In this document: positions 30,561 to 41,842 of the stretch, one piece after another | Layout: every line of letters starts with the position of its first letter | Numbering within the stretch: the first letter of the stretch is position 1 | Assembly (NCBI RefSeq): GCF_000835495.1 | Contig: NW_015622542.1 | Span: 5,788,485 to 5,852,484, forward strand | Direction: 5' to 3' | Source of the DNA: Cladophialophora immunda | Taxonomy: Eukaryota > Ascomycota > Eurotiomycetes > Chaetothyriales > Herpotrichiellaceae | Length of the DNA: 64,000 nt | Made by a program: the position numbers and the translations under genes | The notes under the pieces: model-generated | Seen by the model: only the letters and a program-made list of their open reading frames with translations | Told to the model about the DNA's origin: nothing | Databases searched by the model: none

Positions 30561-30983
30561 CACTGATGGAGGATAGAAGAGCCATATGTAGGCCCTGACC
30601 TGACCAAGGCTCCGAGCCAAATTCTAGACTCCGGAGAGCAAGAATACTGCAGACACCCAAACCCGCCCATCCACAGGGAGCCTGTACTTTGTAGTTGATA
30701 ACCAACGCCGCTTGTCCGAGTGCCCAGAGCACAGAAATGAAAGTCGCACGCCCAACCTCGCCCCAAATGCTCACTTGTAGCGCCCGGATCACCCCGGTGC
30801 ACGGGGGAGAGAATCGAACATGATAAGCGGAGGTCGCGGGGATGCTTGGCACCCGCAGACGTTGAAGTCGCTCGTTAAATCTACACAAAGTCCCTTTCGT
30901 CGTCGACAATCTCGACCAAGATCTGCTTCGACAGCCGCGTCATAGTCGTCTCCTGTGAAATTTGAGGCAGCGAGTGCCAACCC
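30561..30983. other. Promoter region of the second Zn2Cys6 gene
   Basis: About 420 bases between the NmrA-like stop and the regulator start. No gene is seen. Confidence 0.4.
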
Positions 30984-33231
30984 ATGGCTACGGGAATCTG
31001 GGTACCGGGCTATCACGTCGCTCGCAGGACGCAGTTCTCCAGCTGCGATGCGTGCCGCCAGTCTCGAGTGGCGTGCGACGCCTCGAAATTCGGCTACCAA
31101 CCAGGCGAAGCAGGCTGGGGCGGCTCATGTTCGCGATGTGCCATGAGGGCCCGACGATGCACCTTTGAGGTATAGCATACACTTTGCCCAGCGCTTCTCC
31201 TCCGGTCGAGACGACAAGAAACTGCTCGGGGTCACATTTGACTGACCATTCTGCTCGTTAGTGGATAAGGAAAACACCACGGAAGCAGCGTCATCATTCA
31301 GGCTATCAACCCGCACCTGCGTCAAGTACTGTGGACGTGGGAAGAGGGCCGGATCTACCAGACCAACGTGGTCCTGTCCCACCTGGAGCGTCCTTGGGAG
31401 GAGAGTACCCCAGCGATATCTACGACTCTCCGGATCTCAGGCGAGTGCTTGCATCGCTCCGCCCCGTCTTCCGCGCTGAGACTGACAGAAATTGCAGCGT
31501 CCCTCCGTTTGAGGCACCCCGTTTTGACGCTGAGGCCGAGATGGTTGATAGATTACTTGCACGGTGTGTCGACGTCGTCTTCCTAAACTGCTTCGGGGCC
31601 ATTTTCGGGAGATGGGTGGGCAGAGATGGCTGCCCCTTGGTGTGCGTATCCGAGAATCCATCTCTGACCAAAAGATTACCGAGACTGATTATTTCTGGCA
31701 AAGGGACGAGCCGACCAGCGATATAAGTGTGTCTCCGTTGAAGCTCTTTGTGGATCTCGACACCTTCATGGACGAGCAAGTTGCCCAGAGCCCGTCTCAC
31801 CTGCCCACGACCGTGTTTCAGAGCCTCGGGCGAGACGAGCAGCAGATTGACCGATGTCTGCGGAGCGCACTGCATGCCTATATCGCCCGGTGGCTCCCGC
31901 TCTTCCTGCGCACGGAATCCGGGGCCCGGCATTCGGTGCCGCCGTTGGACGAAATCAGCCGGTCATGCTGGCGCACGGCGAGGAAGGACATGCTCAAGGC
32001 CATCAACCTGCCCTCCTACCGCTCGGTGCTGGCGTTGTACCTGTTCGGCCAGACTCCCGTGCCGCTGGGCATCTCGCCGGAGGAGGAACTGGACGGCATC
32101 AGCGGCGTGGTGTGCAGCAAGACCGCGCTGCTCCACGTCCAACAACTGCGCGAGCGGCAGCGGTGTTGCCAGTTCAACGGCTCGGGATTCTCGGCCTGGT
32201 CGGACGCGTCGCCGGACGCCCACGACAAGAACCCAACCGCCGCCGCGGCCGCCAGCCCGACGACCCATCTCACGGAGGCGTACCTGAACCTCGAAAGCCG
32301 GGCGTACTGGGCGACCGTCACCTGGGACACGTCGGACTCGATGACGCTCAATTTCCGATCGACGCTGTCCTCGGGCCTGAAGGGCGCGTGCACGGAGCCC
32401 GTGTGGCAACTGGCCCGCGGGTTCCTGGTCGGGTGGTTCCACGACCGGACGCACGCCTGGCGCCGGCCGGGGTTCCGCGTGTCGTCGGACGTGGCGCCGC
32501 AGATCACGTCGGCGGCGTCGGTGTGCACCATCTACACGTGGCGGACGATCGCTAGCCTGAAGGAGGCGCTGAGGGAAGGCGTCGACGAGGCCGGCGTCCA
32601 GGTCGGGTGGGCGGCCCTGCTCGACGCCGTCGACGTCTTCACCACCACCGTCCGCCCGATCCTGCGCAACTGCGAGCGCCAGCTGCACTTCCTGGGCCAG
32701 GTCGACCGGCTCCACTGGTACGAGATCGTGCTGCTGTACCACCTGGGCATCCTGATCCTCGCCGACGCCCTCGAGGCCGCCCACCGCTCGGACCTGCTGC
32801 GGCAGCTGGAGGCCCTGAGTCTCGCGGCCGAACACGAATGCTTCAACGTGCTGAAATTCGGCCTCGAGAGCACGTACACCCTCACGGCGAGCCGCCCACA
32901 TCAACGACAACAGCAGCAGCCCTCCTCAGACAGCGCGACTGAAACGGAACTCCCTGCACAGTCGTCGCTGCGGGTGTCGTTCGTCGCAATCGACCCTTAT
33001 CCGCAACACGTGGTCGCGGCGGTCATGCTGATGGGCAAGGCCTTCCTGCGGCAGTACTCGCAGGGTTCCATCACGCACGAGGCATACTGCCACCTGGCCG
33101 CGACCTTGCGCGACGCCCTGTGCCAGCTCCCGCAAAATTCAAAGGCCGTCCAATCGGCGAGGGAGAATTTGCAGAAGCTTTCCGCGGGCTACGATTCCGC
33201 GTCAGAACCTCCCCACGCACTGAGTCCGTGA
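30984..33231 (+). CDS. Zn2Cys6 transcription factor with long zinc-loop spacer
   Basis: Three exons (30984-31169, 31262-31641, 31704-33231) join in phase, 697 residues. The second intron was placed by phase and by an ACTGAT branch site before the AAG acceptor. The zinc cluster lies at ~21-60 with C-x2-C-x6-C, then 17 residues instead of the usual 5-12, then C-x2-C-x6-C, followed by Thr-Phe-Glu-Trp formed at the splice junction. The rest fits a fungal regulator with Leu-rich helices and a short Gln run near the C-terminus. It is in the middle of the second cluster (NmrA-like gene before, fasciclin and P450 genes after) and is the likely local regulator. The exon 3 sequence is markedly GC-rich compared with the neighbours. 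Confidence 0.9.
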
Positions 33232-33832
33232 CCGCAGGAGCTTGGAAAGGCCGGGCTGCCAGAGAAGAAAAAGGAGGCGAGGGCCGGACCAGATCAAAAT
33301 CAGCCCAGGTCCAAGAAGGCTTGGGTCTAGAAGTAAGTGTTTCTCTTGGCCAGTCCAAGGAGAAGACCTCGCCTCGTTCGTGAAAGCTCCTTCGGCGACA
33401 ACTCACGCTTGTCGGAGAACCCTCTTCCGCGAGATTTCTCGCACATCGACGGGTCGAGTGCGACAGTCGACTGCGTCAGTCGTTCGGCCATGTCCACCAG
33501 CGCGCTGATGATAGGGCCAGCGCTGCCCCGACGGTGGTAATGACCAAATGGTAATGGCCGAGCGACGGTTTCGGGTGTATGTAATATGTACATGTATAGA
33601 TATAAGTAACGTATATGTATATTGCATGTCCTACAATTCAGCAGCTCGTGAAGCTCCCTATCTAGCTACCAGATCCATTCATTCAGTCGTGACACGTTGC
33701 TCATCCGGGGAAATTGACACCCCCTCTAACATCCATCACCTGCTTAGCTTGGAATCAACCGTAAATTCATTCACGCCTGGCAAACGAATTGACCACAGAG
33801 CGAGAGACTCGTCACCCAGCCCCCAGTGGCTA
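33232..33832. other. Convergent intergenic, 0.6 kb
   Basis: Between the stops of the Zn2Cys6 gene and the fasciclin gene. No gene is seen; a short AT-rich part with ATGTA/TATA steps lies at about 33580-33625 and may hold polyadenylation signals. Confidence 0.4.
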
Positions 33833-35241
33833 CTAGCGCAACGAGTAGACGCTGACGTTGGGGGTGAACTCCTTGATCGGGCCCCTCGCGGGCGCCGCCG
33901 CATTGGCGACCAGCTCGCTGTGCGAGATCGACGCCTCCAGATCCTTGAGCGGATACTGCAGCGGGTACTGGAAGCCGCCCTTGCGCGACGGCCCCAGCGC
34001 CCGCGCCGTGCGGCGTCTCTCGCGCGTGCAGAAGAACGCAGCGATGAGGATGACGGCCGCGGCGACGACGGCGACGCTGATGCCGGCCTTGGCCCCGTGC
34101 GACAGACCGCCCGCACCGGGCCCCGTCGAACTGGCCGGCGCCGTCGGGGAGCCTGGCGTGGGGAAGGCAAAGTCGAGGGTGAAGGACGCGTCTGCGAACG
34201 CGATTTCGGCGTCGTTGATGTTCGGATCAACCGTCGTGTTGTCCGGGTTGAGCACTCTGGAATGGCATTATGAACGTGGTCAGCAGGGCTCGGCAGAAAC
34301 GGTGATGCGGATGGGGGTTTTAATGTTACATACCCGTAAATCGTGTAAATCATGCCTCCGCTGAAAAGCCAGTCCGCCGACCCGACGATCCTGGCGTTGT
34401 TGATGAAGACGAAGCCGTTTTGGCTAAAGATGGTCACCTCGGAGCCTTCGTACGTCGAATACTGGCCGCTGGGGGGTGAGTCGGGGTTGATGTCGAGGAC
34501 CTGGTCGATAATGTGGTAGGAAACCAGCCGTTCCAGCTCGGTCCAGGTCATGTTCTCAATCACATTGCCGATTTCCTGGAGAGAGTAGTTCATGGGCAAA
34601 AAGACCGTGACGTCGGACAGTTGGTCGATGGTCAGTTCTTGTCCGGTCGCGGGCACCGTGACCACGGCCTCGGCGAATGCTGGTCCTCCAAGCATGTCCT
34701 CTTCCTCGGTGGTCGCTTTGAAGGACTGAGGAAGCGTCAGGAAAGAGTCGATGATGTAGATGACGCCGCCGGTAAAGTTCAGTGCGTCTCCCTCGGTCTC
34801 GGACGTTTGGAGTTTTCCAGACGTGAATGTTATTGCTTCAGACCACGGCGACCCCTTGGCGGCGACTATCTGGCCTCCGGAGACATTCGCGTACTGCGAC
34901 GCTGACAACGCCGTCGTGACCAGGCTGTATTCGTCCGAGCCGAAGCCATAGTACGTCCCGTTTAGCACATGGTAGCTCATCAGAGCCTCTGCATCCGTCG
35001 CATCGAGCGGGATACTCGGGATGGTCGAAGAGTCGGCCAGGGCTGCAAATGCATCGTTGTTCGGTGCCAGGAACGTGACATCGGAGAGTCCTTGAAGCCA
35101 CACAGTAAGATCGGGGAAGCCGTCCAGGTAAGTCACCAGCTCTGAAAGCTCCGCCACGCCATTGAGCGTCTCGATTATGCCTCCATCTTGCGCGGTGGCG
35201 AGGCCAAGACATACAACCGCTGGAAGCAATTGACGGAGCAT
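33833..35241 (-). CDS. Secreted/membrane protein with two fasciclin (FAS1) domains
   Basis: Two exons (34334-35241 and 33833-34256) give 443 residues. A signal peptide covers ~1-18. Two FAS1 domains follow, each with the family pattern: Val-Thr-Phe-Leu-Ala-Pro-Asn-Asn-Asp-Ala-Phe and Tyr-His-Val-Leu in the first (~20-160), and Val-Thr-Val-Phe-Leu-Pro with Tyr-His-Ile-Ile in the second (~180-310). Several Asn-x-Ser/Thr sites fit glycosylation. A Pro/Ser/Thr/Gly-rich stalk leads to one membrane helix (~375-395), then a basic stop-transfer Arg-Glu-Arg-Arg-Arg and a ~50-residue cytoplasmic tail. The topology is type I at the plasma membrane with FAS1 outside. FAS1 proteins serve in cell adhesion. 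Why it sits inside a metabolic cluster is unclear; it may simply be a neighbour. Confidence 0.92.
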
Positions 35242-36557
35242 CGTGGGATGTATCGGATACCACCAAGATCCAAAGTTGGCAGGATTCCTAGGAACTGGAG
35301 GTAGGAAACCAAGGTTGCAGAGCGAGGGAGTGGATTAAGAAACATGGCCGCGTGCCCATCTTGGGACCATGGTTATCGTGAACACCTGGGATCGAGTTCG
35401 AGTCTTGCCGTGAATGTCCGTCCCAAAGGTTCTGGTCACGCCTTCAAACCTAGCGCCGAGGGGTTCGAATAGTTACTGGAAATCCTTCTGAGATGGCAGC
35501 TCTGATCCCATTCGCCGGGCCGGAAACGGCGCAGCGTGCCAAACTGCTTGCCCAATTAGAGGCAATTGAAAGCAGGAGCATGATAGGTCGACGAAGCCTG
35601 CGACAGATAGCATGACGGCATGAGATAGGATGCCCATGCGCGCCGTGTTCTCTCCCAACCCCTCCATGCCCTCCATCCCCAATGCAGCTGCTCGAGCAGT
35701 GACAAGCTCCCACCGATCCTGGGCATTAGCGAATCGTTTCTCGAGAAATCTCTTGGGCTCATGCAACTGTGACAGGATCGCTCGCAATGCAGACATCCTG
35801 GCAGTCGGCAACTTGCCTCCAATCCCGCGGCACAGTTTTCGTCTGCGGGGTTCCTGGTTGAGAGATTCGGGCTGCCGCCCCAAGGCTGAAACAGCTGATC
35901 ATCTGCATCATCCCCTGGCCATCTCGAATGCTGCCATGCCTGTGGCTGGCCTGAACATCCTGAAAGAAGCCTGCGAGAAGTGGTGCCACCCCCCAAGAAA
36001 GGCATCGTCATCCAAGAGCCGAAACGAGGGTCCCCTCTTCTAGCTATGAGTATAGGCCTTTCCAGAAGAAGATGAGCATGATTGGTAATAGGCCATGAAT
36101 ACCCCTCCAAAGGCGCCGAGCTTCCTGATTTGACATCTCGGTAGAAGCTGGACAATGAGAGACCCGAGCAAGTTTTTCAAGTTTTCTTGGAGGGTTGCGT
36201 GGCCCTTTTTGTGGCATTGCTCTTATCTCCATTCGCGCATTTGCGGCCGCACTTGATTCCGAGGCAACATTCTGCGCCCGTGCAACCAGGAGAGAGGTGT
36301 CAGCAGTGTTAACAGCTCCAAAAGGCTGGGTGGGGTTCGAGGGGTATTATGGGTATATTTCTCTTCTCCTTATGAGATCTGCACAAAGCTAAGCGATAAA
36401 GCGATGATCCCTAAGCACCCCCCTCGTGAGACGAGATGTGGTTTTTACAACGCACGACATCTTCACAGGCATTGACAAGGGCAGATTGCCGGGGGACTGA
36501 GTCGCGAAAATTACTCAAGGAACTCTCGCTGAGCTCTCAAATCATATTTCGTTCTTG
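35242..36557. other. Intergenic, 1.3 kb
   Basis: This lies upstream of the fasciclin gene and downstream of the P450 gene. A frame of ~200 codons on the minus strand (35556-36155) was examined; it has no recognisable family and its composition looks like chance. No RNA gene is seen. Confidence 0.45.
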
Positions 36558-38440
36558 CTAGTCTTGATACCTACGAAGGAACTCCTGCCCTTCACAGTAC
36601 TCCCTTTCGAGAACCTCCCGGTGCCGCTGAGATCTGACGGTAAAGAGGGCGGGAAACGGATTTGGTCCTCCCACAAAGGTATCAGAGTATGTCTCGCGTT
36701 CGTCGAGGTTCGGCGGCGACGCAGGATCGGCCTTGATGTCGAAAGCCCACGCCATCTTGGCCATGTTTATCATCTTATATGCGCCAGCCATGTCAGCGCC
36801 ATCTTGAGAGGCGTCACGCACAAACGTCTGTGAGCAGGGAGGTCGCGACGAACTTACCAGGGAGTTCTCGCCCATGTCTTGACCTGGGCAGACTCTTCTG
36901 CTCGCGCCAAAGGCATAGGTGGTCCTTCTGTTATCACCGTCGACGATGTCATTACTGGCCCTGGTCCCAAATTTGTTGTTCAGCCATCTCTCGGGGATGA
37001 ATTCCGCGGGCTTCTCGTATTCGGTTTCGTCGTGATGGATGGACCAGGTATTTGCGAAGACTATGGTGCCTTTGGGGAGGAAGTAGTTGTCGTACCAGTC
37101 ATCCTGCGTCAACATGTGAGGCTGCCCTTCTGGAGCGAGTGGTCTCCATCTGAAAATCTGTCCGGACCCGGTCAAACTCCAATTCCCAAGTCAGATTCGT
37201 CGACTACTCACCTCAGTCATTATAGCTCGCATATAAGGAAGATCTTCGATATGCTTTGCTGAAGGTGAAGTGGATACGCCGCAGACGTTGTCCACCTCTG
37301 CCTGGGCCTTCTTCAACACTTCAGGGTGGGATATCATGGCCAAAACAAAGAGATGCAGGTTCGACGCCGACGTTTCAGAGCCGGCTTCTAGCTGAGACAT
37401 AATAGTTAGCGCTTTTTGATTCATTCCACTGCGAGTGAGGACGCCGCACCAATATTCCACCGACGTAGACGAGCTGATCGTAGCTCAACCCGCTCTTGTC
37501 GCTTCCTTGCAGGAGCTTTTGCATGAAACACGGAGCTGCAGCTTGTTGGTCCATCCTGGCCTTTGCTTTCTCAAGCAGCGTATTGTAGAAGGCTTTTTGC
37601 CTTTCGCCAAGTGCCACTGCTCGAGCCTTGTACGGCGTAAGGAAGTTCGGAATGTACTTGAGGAAAGGAAAAGCGTCGACGGGCGGAGTTGCTCCAGCAG
37701 CCATGATTTCCGCGAACGCCGTTTCAATCTCGTAGAATCCCCTAATTCTCGGGTCGTCGTAGGTAGCGCCTCTTTGACCGTACACGGATGCCAGGATCAC
37801 GGCGGCCGCGTAGCGACGAAGATGGTTGAACCACTTCTCGGGTGACTGCATCATTTCGTACATCGTTTGCGAAGATTCCGCTTGCTGAAGTGGGAGGATA
37901 GCTTCGACACCGGAAGCATTCAACAGTCCTGCGACGGCTTTTCGCAGCGCCCTCCATGTCGGACCGTATGGCTGAAAGAGAATATGAACCTCGTTGGGGC
38001 AGATGAGTTCGTTGCCGACATAGTGGTCAGGCCTGCTAGAGTAGATATTGCCTCGCTTGTCGTAAAGCCTGTCCAGCGTCAACAATGACCATGTTTGCCT
38101 TTTACTCCACAACCCACTCTCTGACGGGCTTGTAATTGTTTAGAACGACAGCGTTCAGAGGGCCCAATTTCAACCCTATAACTGGCCCGTATTGTTTTTG
38201 CCAGTCGTGAAATCTGCTTCATTCAGCTCCTGTGATTTGTTTGACCGGCTGATTATGAATGTCTTACTGGAGGAATAGCTTCTTCAAAGGGAGTTGATGG
38301 AGATTTCCAAATACCGGCAGCCCAGGCGGGCCTGGAGGGAAATTTCGAGGACGACGGCTCGCGAGCACATAGTACCCAAGGAATGATGCCAATGTGCAAG
38401 ACAGTACTGCCACCGCCAACCTCCAAACGTAGGCAAACAT
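36558..38440 (-). CDS. Cytochrome P450 monooxygenase (ordA-like group)
   Basis: About six exons on the minus strand, start ATG at 38440 (the frame upstream has only TTG). Order: N-terminal membrane anchor (~1-25), Phe-Pro-Pro-Gly-Pro-Pro-Gly-Leu-Pro hinge, Ser-Ser-Arg-Pro-Asp in the B region, Trp-Arg-Ala-Leu-Arg-Lys in helix C, I-helix Ala-Gly-Ser-Glu-Thr-Ser-Ala, Phe-Arg-Trp-Arg-Pro, a Pro-Glu-Arg-Trp segment, and the haem loop Phe-Gly-Ala-Ser-Arg-Arg-Val-Cys-Pro-Gly. All hallmarks are intact. One junction near 38063-38099 is odd: frame is kept only with a 37-base intron (GTAAAA...ACAG), shorter than usual, otherwise there is a frameshift. It is an ER enzyme needing a P450 reductase. It probably oxidises the metabolite handled by this cluster. 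Confidence 0.85.
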
Positions 38441-39082
38441 GATTGGCAACGTGTCGGTTGAACAGGAGATGTATCGAGTCCATGACTGCGCAGTTGCAAT
38501 GCTTTTGTACGCTTGGCCGAGCTCATATTCGTATAAGCCACGTCAACCTGATGAAGCCGTTGCCACTCAGGCCCTTTGGTATTTACAGACATCCAATCCG
38601 GACAAGGCTGCCTTTGCCGAAATAGTGCAACACCCGCTGGGATGTAAGGCTGCCATTCAGTAAGCGGAGACATGCGAACAAGAACATCTGGGTTCCATAA
38701 GGTTTCTGATTCAAAGGAGTCAATCCGGGTTGGATGGTATTCGTGGACACAGGGGATTCTGGAGAAGCTGGATGACGTGATATCCATAGCTGAAAAAGGG
38801 ATGGGAGTTCATCTCGAATAGTAATACAGACCTTCCCTATTAGTCAGGGATTAAAACAATAAGTTCACTTCGTATAGATAGATCCACGAATTGAGCTGTT
38901 TAGTGATTAAAACTTGCCAAAGCCGTCTCGGTCATTTTGAGGGAAATGGCGATACAAGCTTCGATATAATATATGTCAGCTCTAGGGTTAACTTCCAACA
39001 ATGATCAGGTTAAGAGGGAGATCCCCCGTGAGGCTTCGTGTGCTTTATTCGAGCCTTTCACGCCCAAACTGAGTCTCATTGA
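38441..39082. other. Upstream region of the P450 gene
   Basis: The part next to the P450 start should hold its promoter (minus strand), and the part next to 39083 the 3' region of the FAH-family gene. No gene is seen. Confidence 0.4.
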
Positions 39083-40144
39083 TCAGCTTCCGAAGACCAT
39101 CTTGTTCGATATTTTGCCGATGCGCTCAATCTCTATCGCTACGGTATCGCCATTACCCAGCCAGGCTGCCGGCTTCATGAAAGCGGCCACACCACTTACA
39201 ATTGTTAGTCGGGCGATACACTAAGCGTCCCTGTTTCAAGCACTTACCTAGGGGTGCCTGTCATGATAACCGTCCCTTTTCTGATCGTGGTGCCTCTGGC
39301 CAGATGTCGAATGATAGCACTTATGCCGAAAATCAAATCATCTGTCTTCCCATCCTGTCTCAATTCGCCATTGACCCAGGTGCGTAGTTTGAGGCCCTCG
39401 GGATTGACAACGGCCTCAGGTGAGGCGATGACGGGGCCGATTGGGGCAAACTTGTCGAAGGATTTGGCCGGGCCGTGCTGACCTCCTGACCTTGGTGCGA
39501 CCTGCCAATAACGGGACGAAACATCATTGCCAACAGTAAAGCCTAGGACATAATTCATGGGATCTTCTCCCTCGGAGATGTTCTTGGCATCCTTGCCAAT
39601 GACAACTGAGAGCTCGCCTTCGTAGTCCAGCTCTTTTGCTTCCGGGTCGATAGGGATGTCCTCGAATGGGCCCGCTAGGGTATCTGCGGGCCATTTAGCG
39701 GGGACCAGTGGTACGGCGGGCAAACGTGCTTACCTGGATACTTGGTGAAAACAACCGGGAAGGTTGGGATAGGAAACTGAGTTCATGAGACAGGATAGCC
39801 ATCAGAAGTGCTTTATCCCACTTACGCCTGCTTCCTCGGCATGCTTCCTGTAATTCAAACCAATACCTAGAACGATCGGCACCTTGTCAAGAGGGCATAA
39901 GACCTGGAATACGTGAGCCCCCGATCGAGAAATGTGTGGCGCCTCTGCCGGGACATCTTCGAACCTCAGAAATGACAGCCTTTTTCTCCGACAACCGAAA
40001 ACTACTGTCAAACGGGTCAGCGCCGGAAAAGATTTGGACTTCTCTGCCCTTGAGGTCAGACTCCCAGTCCGAACCGGCTTCGCCATAGTATATTTGACCG
40101 TCCGAGGCTCTAAACCTCACAAGCCTTTGGAATTTCGTCGTCAT
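39083..40144 (-). CDS. Fumarylacetoacetate hydrolase family protein (acylpyruvase-like)
   Basis: Five exons on the minus strand starting at the ATG at 40144. The joined protein (~290 residues) has the N-terminal Phe-Gln-Arg-Leu-Val-Arg-Phe and Tyr-Tyr-Gly-Glu, then Pro-Ile-Val-Leu-Gly-Ile-Gly-Leu-Asn-Tyr with His-Ala-Glu-Glu-Ala after it, Leu-Asp-Tyr-Glu-Gly-Glu-Leu for metal binding, Gly-Phe-Thr-Val-Gly-Asn-Asp-Val-Ser-Ser-Arg, Phe-Asp-Lys-Phe-Ala-Pro-Ile-Gly-Pro, and Met-Thr-Gly-Thr-Pro at the end of the fourth exon with the last exon supplying Gly-Val-Ala-Ala-Phe. This is the full core of the FAH family, which cleaves C-C bonds of acylpyruvates or hydrolyses related compounds with Mg2+. 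In this cluster it suggests ring-cleavage catabolism or a tailoring hydrolysis. Confidence 0.9.
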
Positions 40145-40842
40145 AGTGAGCGGATCTTTCCTGGAACTTGGGATGATGTTTTTCGTTGCTCAAGAGGCTA
40201 GCCCGGTTTCACAGGAATGAGTCCTCACCGCCTTTGGCCGAAGAACGAGTATCCTACCACGTTTATATAGAGGGCAGGGACGAGAGCCGAATGCTGACAA
40301 AAACACCGTCTCGGGCCGAAAAGCTCCTGGTATAAGTAGTAAGGCTTGAAATCACAGACATTCCCACCACGGGGACTTGAATGTACCCCAGAAACCCCGT
40401 CCCCGCTTCTCGGACTTCGGAGTGATCACTTCGCCGAAATCGTGGGACGTTGAACTCACCTGGTGCAAGGGGCCAGTCCGAAGGTCTTCGGGCGACGATT
40501 GGATGCCTGATATCCATGTCTCTTCCCATTGCGTTGGCTGCCAGTTGTAAACAATGGAGGAATGAAGGAGAAGAATAGGTTATATACAGCCAGAGAAGCT
40601 CGTAGGGAAATTGACGTCATACGTGGATGGGCCATGGACATGTCCGGCACAAGTCTGCCCGCATCGTCGCGTTTTGCGTGCTTTCATATCTCTGCCAAAC
40701 AATTCAATTGATGCCGCTGAGTCGAGGAAGCTGTTTAATCAATTACGACCTTTGCTCTTCTCGGTTCCTCTGGTATTGCCAGCACAGTGTCGGAGGCTGG
40801 AAAATCCAAAGGAAGGTCCACAGATCAACATCGACTTGCAAA
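40145..40842. promoter_or_regulatory. Divergent intergenic region between FAH-family and SDR genes
   Basis: About 700 bases between two divergent start codons. No gene is seen. It should carry both promoters. Confidence 0.45.
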
Positions 40843-41842
40843 ATGTCCACCGAAAAGAATTATTTTGGAAGTTCGCCAGAGTACATCTTGAAGCACCGAG
40901 TATGTGCTCAACCAATCCCTCCTAAAGCATATACTGCAAGAGAACATGACATACAGTTTCTTGGGGGACGCTTGTTCTTCTAACTATCCTCGACCCTGCA
41001 GACTCAGTACCCTTCTTCTCGCACGATCGTCGTGTCTGGGGCGACGGCCGGGATCGGGCTCGCCATCGCCAACCACCTTCTATCATCAAGCGATCAGCAT
41101 CTCCTCATCCTGGCGGGTCGCAAGGTTGACGTGCTCAACGACTTCCAATCTACCAACCCAGACCGGGTGATCACGAGGGCTGGAGACATGGCAGACCTTG
41201 GATTTGTACAAAGCATGTTGCGAGGCGTGCAGTGTGACGGACGGCTCGACGCTCTCGCACTGAACCACGGCACCTTGGGAAAGTGCTTGAGGATAGGGCA
41301 GATGGAAGGCGATGAGTGGGATCGGACGTTTAGGATCAACGTGACAAGTTGTGTTGTCTTGGTAAGCCCAATCTCTCTTGATATTTGCCTTGAAGCAGCC
41401 TCCTACATACACCCCGCCATTGGTCTGCTATCGGTACAATCTAACTCTCGATTACAAAAACGATCAGATCAAAGAAACACTCCCGCTCCTCCGCAGCGCC
41501 AAGGGGCGTATCATCTTCACATCCTCGGGTGCCGCTACGAACGCGTATCCTTCATGGGGAGTCTACGGCGCGACGAAAGCAGCCATCAACCACTTGGCCA
41601 TGACGTTGAAGAATGAAGAGCCTGATGTGACCACGGTATCAATCCGCCCTGGTGTCGTTGACACGGCCATGCAGATGGATATTAGGGAGAAGTTCCTTCA
41701 CAACATGGACGAGAAGGACCAACAAAAATTCCTGAGCGCCAAAAGCGACGGGAAACTCTTGCCGCCGGAGAAGCCAGGAAACGTGATTGCAGAATTGGCC
41801 GTGAAGGCCAAAAAGGAGTTATCAGGGTTGTTTTTGAGGTAA
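40843..41842 (+). CDS. Short-chain dehydrogenase/reductase
   Basis: Three exons (40843-40899, 41008-41361, 41468-41842) join in phase, 261 residues. The first intron has a strong GTATGT donor. Motifs in order: Gly-Ala-Thr-Ala-Gly-Ile-Gly for the cofactor (~32-38), Asn-His-Gly (variant of Asn-Ala-Gly, ~113), a Ser in Phe-Thr-Ser-Ser-Gly (~155) and Tyr-Gly-Ala-Thr-Lys (~170) as the catalytic Tyr and Lys. It is a classical SDR, closest by eye to sepiapterin-reductase-like fungal members. It is divergent from the FAH-family gene and is the rightmost likely member of the second cluster. Substrate unknown. Confidence 0.9.

Noticed and set aside
31963..32910. 315-codon frame on the minus strand
   Set aside because: It is the reverse shadow of the GC-rich exon of the Zn2Cys6 regulator, with Arg/Gly/Val-rich low-complexity sequence.
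33548..34273. 241-codon frame on the + strand
   Set aside because: It is antisense to the stalk, membrane and tail part of the fasciclin protein; Arg/Gly/Asp-rich.
35455..35475. GGTTCGAAT similar to a tRNA B box
   Set aside because: No acceptor stem, A box or cloverleaf could be folded around it.
35556..36155. 199-codon frame on the minus strand
   Set aside because: No recognisable motif; several overlapping frames of similar length in the same place suggest chance.
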